Assembly (NCBI GenBank): GCA_036274645.1
Contig: DASUFH010000105.1
Coordinates: 1-12,427 of the forward strand
Length of the DNA stretch: 12,427 bases
Reading direction: 5' to 3'
Source: DASUFH01 sp036274645
GTDB taxonomy: Bacteria; Acidobacteriota; Terriglobia; 20CM-2-55-15
A program made the translations under genes and the position numbers. The notes under the pieces were generated by a model. The model had not been told where the DNA came from. It saw only the letters and a program-made list of their open reading frames with translations, and did not search any database. Positions 7,344 to 12,427 of this stretch are shown piece after piece (position 1 is the stretch's first letter; every line of letters starts with the position of its first letter).

Positions 7344-7373
7344 TTGACACTCCCAACACTCAACCTGTAAATT
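7344..7373 (+). promoter_or_regulatory. Predicted sigma70-type promoter for sucC-sucD-ndk
   Basis: A perfect TTGACA -35 box (7344-7349) is followed after 18 bases by TAAATT (7368-7373), a 4 of 6 match to TATAAT. Transcription would start near 7380, giving a leader of about 58 bases that begins with a GCGCC/GGCGC hairpin (7383-7396) and ends in the AGGAA ribosome site of sucC. The position, just upstream of the first gene of a co-directional cluster, fits. The consensus match is direct; promoter function is inferred. Confidence 0.6.
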
Positions 7374-7437
7374 AGCCGGTTTGCGCCACGAGGCGCGGGC
7401 GTCCGTACGAAGCGGCCGCAGCGACAGGAACATCGAC

Positions 7438-8604
7438 ATGAAAATTCACGAATATCAGGCCAAGCAGATCCTCGCGCGCTACGGCGTGCGAATCCCGCGC
7501 GGCGAGATCGCGCATACAAAAGAAGAAGCCCGGAGAATTGCCGAACAGCTGGGCGGGCTGACCGTGGTGAAGGCGCAGATTCACGCCGGTGGTCGCGGCA
7601 AGGGCGGCGGAGTGAAGCTTGCGAAAACGCCGGATGATGCCGAACAGATCGCCGGTCAGATGCTGGGTATGAACCTCATCACCCATCAGACTGGACCGGA
7701 AGGCCGGAAAGTCCAGAAGGTCTACATTGAAGAGGGGCTCGATATCCGGCGCGAACTGTATCTTGGCATCGTGATCGACCGCCAGACCGGAAAGCCGGTG
7801 TTCATGGCTTCGGCTTCAGGCGGAATGGAGATCGAAGAGGTTGCCGCGCGCGATCCCGAAGCCATCCTGAAGGAATACATCCAGCCCGGCATGGGACTGC
7901 AGGCGTTTCAGGCGCGCAAGCTCGCGTTCGGCCTGGGCATGGATCCGGCGCTGATTGGCGAGGCCGTCACGTTCATGACGGCGCTGTACCGGGCGTTCGA
8001 AGACACCGACGCTTCCCTGGCGGAAATCAATCCGTTCCTGGTGACCGGCGACAACAAGGTGTACGCGCTCGACGCCAAGATGAATTTCGACGACAACGCG
8101 CTTTATCGCCACAAAGACATCAAGGAACTGCGCGACCTGAACGAAGAAGATCCGCTCGAGATCGAAGCCAGCCAGTACGGACTCAACTACATCAAGCTGG
8201 AAGGCAATGTGGCCTGCATGGTGAACGGCGCCGGTCTGGCGATGGCCACCATGGACATCATCAAGCTGGCGGGCGGAAGTCCCGCGAACTTCCTCGACGT
8301 CGGCGGCGGCGCTTCGGCCCAGCAGGTGGAGAAGGCCTTCCGGATCCTGCTTTCCGATCCTGCTGTCCGCGCCGTGCTGATCAACATCTTCGGAGGCATC
8401 ATGCGTTGCGATGTCGTGGCTTCCGGCGTGGTCGAGGCCGCCAGAAACACCGGAGCAAAGGTTCCGATTGTGGTCCGCCTGGAGGGCACGAACGTTGAAA
8501 AGGGCCAGGAGATCCTCCGGACTTCCGGGCTGAACTTCCTGGTCGCCGACGGCATGCAGGACGCGGCCGAGAAGGTCGTCGCCGCAGCGAAAGGGGTGGC
8601 GTAA
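7438..8604 (+). CDS. sucC: Succinyl-CoA synthetase (ADP-forming), beta subunit
   Basis: With SucD it interconverts succinyl-CoA and succinate with substrate-level phosphorylation in the TCA cycle. From ATG 7438 it is 388 residues, the usual length. The start is set by AGGAA seven bases upstream and by the standard N terminus MKIHEYQAKQIL; an upstream TTG at 7381 is unlikely. The ATP-grasp domain shows VKAQIHAGGRGKGGGVKLA (43-61), INPFLVTGDN (197-206) and DAKMNFDDNALYRH (212-225). The C-terminal CoA-ligase half has GNVACMVNGAGLAMATMD (255-272), FLDVGGGA (283-290) and NIFGGIMRCDVVA (315-327). The stop overlaps the sucD start by one base (TAATG), as expected for subunits made in equal amounts. 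It is preceded by a predicted promoter. Malate-CoA ligase (MtkA) is a close relative, but the context favours SucC. Confidence 0.96.
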   Translation: MKIHEYQAKQILARYGVRIPRGEIAHTKEEARRIAEQLGGLTVVKAQIHAGGRGKGGGVKLAKTPDDAEQIAGQMLGMNLITHQTGPEGRKVQKVYIEEGLDIRRELYLGIVIDRQTGKPVFMASASGGMEIEEVAARDPEAILKEYIQPGMGLQAFQARKLAFGLGMDPALIGEAVTFMTALYRAFEDTDASLAEINPFLVTGDNKVYALDAKMNFDDNALYRHKDIKELRDLNEEDPLEIEASQYGLNYIKLEGNVACMVNGAGLAMATMDIIKLAGGSPANFLDVGGGASAQQVEKAFRILLSDPAVRAVLINIFGGIMRCDVVASGVVEAARNTGAKVPIVVRLEGTNVEKGQEILRTSGLNFLVADGMQDAAEKVVAAAKGVA

Positions 8605-9473
8605 TGAGCATTCTGGTCAATCGGAACACACGCCTGCTCGTGCAGGGACTCACCGGACGCGAGGGCACGTTTCACGCGCTGCAGGCGGTCAAATACGGCA
8701 CCAGTGTTGTCGGCGGAGTGACCCCGGGCAAAGGCGGCTCGAAACATGAAGGAATCGACGTCTTTAACGGCGTCGCTGAAGCCCGCCGTAAGACCGGCGC
8801 CAACGCGAGCGTGATTTTCGTTCCGCCTCCGTTTGCGGCCGACGCCATCATGGAAGCGGCTGACGCCGGTATCGAACTGGTAGTCTGCATCACCGAAGGC
8901 ATCCCGACCTTCGACATGATTCGCGCCGCCAGCTTCCTCCAGGGAAAGGCGACGCGGCTGATCGGGCCGAACTGCCCCGGAATCATCACTCCCGGACAGT
9001 GCAAGATCGGCATCATGCCGGGTCACATCCACCTCGAAGGCAACGTCGGCGTGGTTTCGCGCAGCGGTACCCTGACCTACGAGGCGGTCGGACAGCTCAC
9101 GCGCCGCAAGATCGGTCAGTCCACCTGCATCGGTATCGGCGGCGATCCGATCATCGGCACGACATTCCTGGACGCCATCAGACTCTTCAACGAAAACCCC
9201 GACACGCACGCGATTGTCATGATCGGCGAAATCGGCGGCTCCGCCGAAGAGGAAGCGGCCGCCTTCATCAAAGCCACCGTGAAGAAGCCGGTCGTCGGAT
9301 TCATCTGCGGCCAGACGGCTCCTCCGGGCCGCCGCATGGGTCATGCGGGCGCGATCATCGCCGGCGGCCACGGCACGGCGAAGGAGAAGATGGCCGTGAT
9401 GCGCGACGCCGGCATCAATGTCGTCACGAGCCCGGCCGACATCGGCGCCGCGATCGAAAAAGTGATCCGATAA
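8604..9473 (+). CDS. sucD: Succinyl-CoA synthetase, alpha subunit
   Basis: This 289-residue subunit binds CoA and carries the phosphorylated histidine. The CoA-binding Rossmann domain is at the N terminus: VQGLTGREGTFHALQ (13-27) and GGVTPGKGG (38-46). PNCPGIITPGQCKIG (123-137) leads into the ligase domain, with SRSGTLTYEAV (153-163) and GIGGDPIIGTTFLDA (174-188). GHAGAII near residues 248-254 contains the expected phospho-His. Length and all motifs are normal. Translation is coupled to sucC through the TAATG overlap; ndk follows after 24 bases on the same strand. Substrate preference (ADP or GDP) cannot be read with certainty and is mainly a property of the beta subunit. Confidence 0.96.
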   Translation: MSILVNRNTRLLVQGLTGREGTFHALQAVKYGTSVVGGVTPGKGGSKHEGIDVFNGVAEARRKTGANASVIFVPPPFAADAIMEAADAGIELVVCITEGIPTFDMIRAASFLQGKATRLIGPNCPGIITPGQCKIGIMPGHIHLEGNVGVVSRSGTLTYEAVGQLTRRKIGQSTCIGIGGDPIIGTTFLDAIRLFNENPDTHAIVMIGEIGGSAEEEAAAFIKATVKKPVVGFICGQTAPPGRRMGHAGAIIAGGHGTAKEKMAVMRDAGINVVTSPADIGAAIEKVIR

Positions 9474-9497
9474 ACGCGAAAGTCGAAGAAAGGAACT

Positions 9498-9911
9498 ATG
9501 CAACGCACGTTTACAATCATCAAGCCGGACGCCGTCAAGGCGCGGAAAGCAGGCGCGATCATCGCGCGGCTGGAGAATGAAGGGTTCGAGATCCGGGCCA
9601 TGAAGCGGGTCCATCTGACCCCTGCCCAGGCCGAAGGCTTCTACCACGTCCATCGCGAAAGACCCTTCTTTCAATCGCTCATCACGTTCATGACCGAAGA
9701 GCCCGTGGTCATGATGGTTCTGGATCGCGAAAACGCCATCGAGACATTGCGGAAGGTCATGGGCGCCACCGACCCGGCCAAAGCGGCCGACGGAACAATT
9801 CGCAAGGAGTTTGCCACCAACATCGAGCGCAACGCCATTCACGGATCCGACGGACCCGACACGGCCGCGTTCGAAATCTCGTATTTTTTCAGCCAGCTGG
9901 AGATTGCCTAG
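9498..9911 (+). CDS. ndk: Nucleoside diphosphate kinase
   Basis: Transfers the gamma phosphate from ATP to nucleoside diphosphates by a ping-pong mechanism through a phosphohistidine. At 137 residues it is typical for bacterial Ndk. IIKPDAV (7-13) includes the conserved Lys9; GFYHVHRERPFF (47-58) and GTIRKEFATNIERNAIHGSD (99-118) are family blocks, with catalytic His115 in NAIHGSD. A purine-rich AAAGGA lies 3 bases before the ATG. It sits 24 bases after sucD, probably in one transcript. Succinyl-CoA synthetase and Ndk are known to work together in some bacteria, balancing ATP and GTP. An 86-base palindrome follows two bases after the stop. Confidence 0.97.
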   Translation: MQRTFTIIKPDAVKARKAGAIIARLENEGFEIRAMKRVHLTPAQAEGFYHVHRERPFFQSLITFMTEEPVVMMVLDRENAIETLRKVMGATDPAKAADGTIRKEFATNIERNAIHGSDGPDTAAFEISYFFSQLEIA

Positions 9912-9913
9912 TC

Positions 9914-9999
9914 GTAGCGCCCGTGGCAAAAATGTCGGGAATTTTCCGGGCTCGAATCGCCCGGTTTTCGACATACGGAATACCGCCACGGGCTGCTAC
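9914..9999. repeat. 86-base intergenic palindrome after ndk
   Basis: Three nested stems can be read directly. The outer arms GTAGCGCCCGTGGC (9914-9927) and GCCACGGGCTGCTAC (9985-9999) are perfect complements apart from one bulged base. Inside lie ATGTCG (9932-9937) with CGACAT (9969-9974), then CCGGGC (9946-9951) with GCCCGG (9959-9964). The ends are GTAG and CTAC, like the REP-type elements nearby, but the sequence is otherwise different. There is no T run, so a standard intrinsic terminator is unlikely, though the transcript could act as an mRNA 3'-end stabiliser. It occupies nearly all of the ndk-DUF2905 gap. Confidence 0.75.
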
Positions 10000-10004
10000 A
10001 CTCC

Positions 10005-10232
10005 ATGGGTGACATGGAACACTTGGGCAGACTGCTCATAGTCAGCGGAGTCGTTCTTGCCATACTGGGGTTCCTGATCGTTTTCGGTTCGCGCCTGCCG
10101 TTTCGTCTGGGAAGACTGCCGCTGGATTTTCACTACAGGCGCGGTAACATCGACTTTTACTTTCCGCTGGGCACATCAATATTGGCCAGCATCGTCCTGA
10201 CCTTGATATTCACCCTTCTGAAGAAAAGATAG
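10005..10232 (+). CDS. DUF2905 small membrane protein
   Basis: A 75-residue protein with two predicted membrane helices: about residues 8-28 (RLLIVSGVVLAILGFLIVFG) and 54-72 (PLGTSILASIVLTLIFTLL). Between them is the family motif LGRLPLDFHYRRGNIDFYFP (35-54), which strongly recalls DUF2905 with its Gly-Arg-Leu-Pro and aromatic-rich turn. Function is unknown; in many genomes the family lies near DNA repair or tRNA-modification genes, unlike here. Two starts are possible, ATG 10005 or ATG 10014 (giving MEHLGRLL), neither with a good ribosome site. The stop is 10 bases before the aldolase start, so the two are probably co-transcribed. Confidence 0.85.
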   Translation: MGDMEHLGRLLIVSGVVLAILGFLIVFGSRLPFRLGRLPLDFHYRRGNIDFYFPLGTSILASIVLTLIFTLLKKR

Positions 10233-10242
10233 TGGAGGAAAC

Positions 10243-11295
10243 ATGCCTGCAAATCTTCGCGACATTCTGGGAGCCGACGCCGACGGGTTGTTATCGCACA
10301 AATGCGTAATTTCCAGCGACAAGCTGCACTTGCCCGGCCCCGACTTCGTGGACCGCGTGGTGTCGCTGTCGGATCGCGCGCCGCGCGTCCTGGTCAACCT
10401 GCAGAACCTGTTCAACGCCGGACGTCTGGGCGGCTCCGGGTACGTTTCGATTCTTCCGGTCGACCAGGGCATTGAACATTCCGCCGGCGCGTCTTTTGCT
10501 CCGAACCCCCAGTATTTCGATCCCGAAAACATCGTCAAGCTGGCCATCGAGGGCGGATGCAACGCCGTGGCGAGCACGCTGGGCGTGCTGGGCGCGGTGG
10601 CGCGCAAATACGCGCACAAGATTCCGTTCCTGCTCAAGTTCAATCACAACGAGTTCCTGACGTACCCGAACACCTACGATCAGATCATTTTCGCCAGCAT
10701 CAAACAGGCGTTCGACATGGGCTGCACGGGCGTGGGCGCGACGATCTACTTCGGATCCGAGGAATCCAAACGTCAACTGCAGGAAGTAACGAAGATGTTC
10801 GAACAGGCGCATGACCTGGGCATGTACACCGTTCTCTGGTGCTATCTGCGGAATCCCGCGTTCAAGACCAAGGAAGCAGACTATCACCTTTCGGCCGATC
10901 TGACCGGACAGGCGAACCACCTCGGCGTGACGATCCAGGCGGACATCATCAAGCAGAAACAACCCGCCAACAACGGTGGCTACACGGCGTTGAATTTCGG
11001 CAAAACGCACAAGAAGGTCTACTCCGACCTGACCACACCGCACCCGATCGACCTCACACGTTATCAGGTCGCCAATTGCTTCATGGGCCGTTCCGGCCTG
11101 ATCAATTCGGGCGGCGAATCGGCGGGTGAAAGCGACCTGAAGGACGCCATCAAGACGGCCGTCATCAACAAGCGCGCCGGCGGCATGGGATTGATCTCGG
11201 GACGCAAGGCGTTCCAGCGTCCGATGAATGAAGGCGTGGCCCTGCTCAACGCCATTCAGGACGTGTACCTCTCGAAGGACATCACGATCGCGTAG
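10243..11295 (+). CDS. fbaB: Class I fructose-bisphosphate aldolase (DhnA/FbaB type)
   Basis: Reversibly cleaves fructose-1,6-bisphosphate through a Schiff base with lysine, for glycolysis and gluconeogenesis in the cytoplasm. At 350 residues it equals E. coli FbaB in length and is colinear with that family: SGYVSILPVDQGIEHSAGAS (65-84), EGGCNAVASTLGVLG (103-117), LLKFNHNEFLTYPN (130-143) and GVGATIYFGSEES (163-175). IQADIIKQKQP (231-241) contains Lys237, the probable Schiff-base lysine. Late blocks are VANCFMGRSGLINSGGES (276-293) and GGMGLISGRKAFQRP (313-327), a phosphate-binding region. A strong ribosome site (GGAGG, 4 bases before the ATG) supports the start. It follows the DUF2905 gene by 10 bases. 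Some archaeal-type relatives make other sugar or shikimate precursors, but the length and blocks fit FbaB. Confidence 0.93.
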   Translation: MPANLRDILGADADGLLSHKCVISSDKLHLPGPDFVDRVVSLSDRAPRVLVNLQNLFNAGRLGGSGYVSILPVDQGIEHSAGASFAPNPQYFDPENIVKLAIEGGCNAVASTLGVLGAVARKYAHKIPFLLKFNHNEFLTYPNTYDQIIFASIKQAFDMGCTGVGATIYFGSEESKRQLQEVTKMFEQAHDLGMYTVLWCYLRNPAFKTKEADYHLSADLTGQANHLGVTIQADIIKQKQPANNGGYTALNFGKTHKKVYSDLTTPHPIDLTRYQVANCFMGRSGLINSGGESAGESDLKDAIKTAVINKRAGGMGLISGRKAFQRPMNEGVALLNAIQDVYLSKDITIA

Positions 11296-11311
11296 TTCCC
11301 TCCGCTCCCAA

Positions 11312-11390
11312 TGTAGGGGCGGTCTATGACCGCCCGGCGTTTCGGTGAGGAAAATCTCTGAAACGCCGGGCGGTCCTAGCGGCCGTACCC
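11312..11390. repeat. REP/BIME-like inverted repeat, copy B
   Basis: Positions 11312-11345 match 33 of 34 bases of copy A (7141-7174), including GTAG followed by GGGCGGTC-TAT-GACCGCCC. Here the palindrome is stronger in the middle: GACCGCCCGGCGTTTC (11328-11343) pairs perfectly over 16 bases with 11360-11375 around a 16-base loop. The outer right end is degraded (CTAGCGGCCGTACCC). It lies 16 bases after the aldolase stop and may act as a transcript 3' structure, although no T run follows. Confidence 0.8.
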
Positions 11391-11414
11391 GATGAGGACG
11401 GGTCGCATCATGAG

Positions 11415-11641
11415 AGAAACTACGTATCATGCCGCCACTGCCCGATTCGCGGCTGTCCCCCGGTTGTCCATTGTCCATTGACTGTTGTCGATTGTGAACT
11501 GTACCTCTTTCATTGTTCGCTCCGGCAAGCCGGCCAACGAACAATGAAAGAAGTTCATCGGACAATCGATAACAGGCAATGGACAATGGACAACCGGGGG
11601 GACGGCCGCGAAGCGGCAGGAGGTCATGACACGCAGTTTCT
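11415..11641. repeat. 227-base palindrome with 7-base-periodic arms (foldback/MITE-like)
   Basis: The two halves are imperfect reverse complements along their whole length. The outermost 17 bases (11415-11431 and 11625-11641) agree at 15 positions. A 26-base stretch at 11455-11480 matches 11577-11603 apart from one extra G. CTTTCATTGTTCG (11507-11519) pairs perfectly with 11538-11550. The apex is CCGGC-AA-GCCGG (11522-11533). Eight consecutive 7-base units fill 11464-11519 (TTGTCCA, TTGTCCA, TTGACTG, TTGTCGA, TTGTGAA and so on), mirrored at 11538-11593 (ending CAGGCAA, TGGACAA, TGGACAA). A small GCCGC-GAA-GCGGC hairpin sits at 11605-11617. No coding sequence is likely. It lies between convergent genes. 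Confidence 0.85.
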
Positions 11642-11688
11642 TGGGAGACCGCCCTACAGACAGGCGGGGCCCCCAAATGCCCCCTTCG
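11642..11688. other. Remainder of the convergent gap, with a degraded REP-like end
   Basis: The minus-strand reading of 11645-11657 is GTAGGGCGGTCTC, one base short of the GTAGGGGCGGTCT start of REP-like copies A and B and inverted relative to copy B. GGCGGGGCCCCC follows to about 11674. Nothing else is recognised before the stop of the leftward gene at 11689. Confidence 0.4.
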
Positions 11689-12342
11689 CTACGACGGCTC
11701 GACAACGCGAACCGTGACGGCAGTCCCGCCCAGCAGATAGCCCAGACGATTACACACCTCCGCCAGATCCGCGGCGCTGATCGCGCGGCGGCTGGCCCAG
11801 ACCACGGCAAAAACATTGCGCGTTTCGGTGGTGGTTTTTGCAGCCATGGAATCCTTCACGGGATTGCCCAGCGCAGGGCCGTTGGCGCGCGCGACCGAGA
11901 GAAGACCCTCGATCTGGATTTCGTGTCCGGCCGGGTTGAAGACGAACGATTCTCCGGGTCGTCCCAGGCGGATCACGAGTCCCGGATCGCCGGCTGCGGC
12001 GCGATCCCAGTCCAGCAGGGAAATGGGCAAACCGGATTCGAGCGAGACCAGATTCAACGCGTCGACGATATGGCTGATGCGCGGGAATTCACCGCGCGAC
12101 GCCGCCTGAGCCAGATACTCACTCGCGGGCTTTCCGCGTCCCGCGGGCTTGTAGCCGCCGGCGCGGAGGAGATCGCGAATGGCCAGTCGGACACCGGCCA
12201 GCCGGGCTTCACGATCTGCGGCGCCGGACAGGGCCGTATCGATCGCTTCGGACAGTTCAGGGCCTGCCGGACCCTGCGGCACTTCCACTGCATAAACCGT
12301 TCCGACGAGCAGATCCGGATTGTCCACTTCGATGGTCAGCAT
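11689..12342 (-). CDS. Stand-alone B3/4 domain protein (PheRS-beta editing-domain type)
   Basis: A 217-residue protein resembling the B3/4 domain of the phenylalanyl-tRNA synthetase beta chain, where that domain hydrolyses mischarged Tyr-tRNA(Phe). Recognisable blocks are AGGYKPAGRGKPASEYL (61-77), HIVDALNLVSLESGLPISLL (91-110), LGNPVKDSMAAKTTTETRN (158-176) and the hydrophobic VFAVVWA (177-183). Free-standing B3/4 proteins of this size are widespread and often called predicted tRNA-binding or possible editing factors; the true substrate is generally unproven. The N-terminal 50 residues lack a clear motif. The ATG at 12342 has an in-frame stop 15-17 bases upstream and no strong ribosome site. 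The gene converges on the aldolase across a repeat-filled gap. Confidence 0.75.
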   Translation of the reverse strand: MLTIEVDNPDLLVGTVYAVEVPQGPAGPELSEAIDTALSGAADREARLAGVRLAIRDLLRAGGYKPAGRGKPASEYLAQAASRGEFPRISHIVDALNLVSLESGLPISLLDWDRAAAGDPGLVIRLGRPGESFVFNPAGHEIQIEGLLSVARANGPALGNPVKDSMAAKTTTETRNVFAVVWASRRAISAADLAEVCNRLGYLLGGTAVTVRVVEPS

Positions 12343-12427
12343 GACTCGCGAGCCGGCCTACGCCGGACGCCCTTAGGATACGCGGCCCGGCGCGCCGCCC
12401 GGCGGTTTTCCGGTATGCGCCATGACC
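12343..12427. other. Right-edge sequence without a supportable gene
   Basis: These 85 bases are GC-rich and hold no recognisable domain. On the minus strand two frames could carry the tail of an upstream gene: one stops at TAA 12374-12372, the other at a TGA overlapping the B3/4 start (ATGCTGA). Neither fragment is long enough to judge. Confidence 0.3.

Larger units (their letters stand above)
7097..7437. other. Intergenic region (341 bases) before sucC
   Basis: No coding potential was recognised. From left to right it holds a REP-like palindrome (7139-7237), a small hairpin (CGGGGCT 7243-7249 pairing with AGCCCCG 7270-7276, no T run), an unremarkable stretch to about 7343, the sucC promoter (7344-7373) and a 5' untranslated leader with a GCGCC-ACGA-GGCGC hairpin at 7383-7396. 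No convincing rho-independent terminator for the DUF418 gene is present. Confidence 0.6.

Noticed and set aside
8187..9989. 600-codon minus-strand open frame across sucC, sucD and ndk
   Set aside because: It lies antisense to three confidently identified genes and has no domain-like features. It is a shadow of their codon bias.
11415..11641. CRISPR-like array
   Set aside because: The repeats are 7 bases long, contiguous and mirrored around a central axis, with no spacers and no cas genes.
10291..11676. 461-codon minus-strand open frame across the aldolase gene and the repeats
   Set aside because: It is antisense to fbaB and its start lies inside the palindromic repeat region. The composition is Arg/Val/Asp-rich, with no motif.
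11478..11717. Small plus-strand open frame through the large palindrome
   Set aside because: The translation is simply the heptad repeat read in frame. There is no ribosome site and no conserved motif.
12358..12427. Possible 3' end of another minus-strand gene
   Set aside because: Open frames are only about 18-28 codons before the window edge, with no recognisable protein features, so no call is possible.

Overview
This is a GC-rich bacterial chromosomal segment of mostly housekeeping metabolism. There are no rRNA or tRNA genes, CRISPR arrays, transposases, phage genes or recognisable defence genes. The taxonomic signal is weak. A divergent acetolactate synthase (FGYSGGA and PASEQGAG in place of the usual YPGGA and HEQGA), the sucC-sucD-ndk cluster, a DhnA-type class I aldolase and heptad-patterned intergenic palindromes together suggest an Acidobacteriota or PVC-like (Verrucomicrobia/Planctomycetes) organism. 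This is inference, not proof.

Left part (1-4505, minus strand): a branched-chain amino acid operon, transcribed right to left as ilvN-ilvC-ilvB-leuA-leuB, with leuB running off the left edge. Junctions are tight: ilvN/ilvC overlap by 32 bases, ilvC/ilvB meet as TAATG and leuA/leuB as ATGA. Only ilvB-leuA has a real gap (140 bases). Together these enzymes make acetohydroxyacids, reduce and isomerise them, then begin the leucine branch. Two things stand out: the regulatory subunit gene is separated from its catalytic partner, and LeuA lacks the C-terminal leucine-sensing domain.

Middle (4506-7096, plus strand): diverging from the operon is a radical SAM protein with a CX3CX2C motif and a Cys-rich SPASM-like C terminus. 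A DUF418/YeiB-type multispanning membrane protein follows 14 bases later. The function of both is unknown.

Right-centre (7097-11295, plus strand): a 341-base gap with a REP-like palindrome and a good sigma70-type promoter leads into sucC-sucD-ndk (succinyl-CoA synthetase plus nucleoside diphosphate kinase). Then come an 86-base palindrome, a small DUF2905 membrane protein and a class I fructose-bisphosphate aldolase (FbaB/DhnA type).

Right end (11296-12427): a 393-base convergent gap packed with inverted repeats. It holds a second copy of the REP-like element and a 227-base palindrome whose arms are built of 7-base units. It is followed on the minus strand by a stand-alone B3/4 (PheRS-beta editing-type) domain protein. 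The last 85 bases have no gene that can be supported.

The most unusual material is the set of intergenic palindromes and the truncated LeuA. No clearly new multi-gene system is visible.
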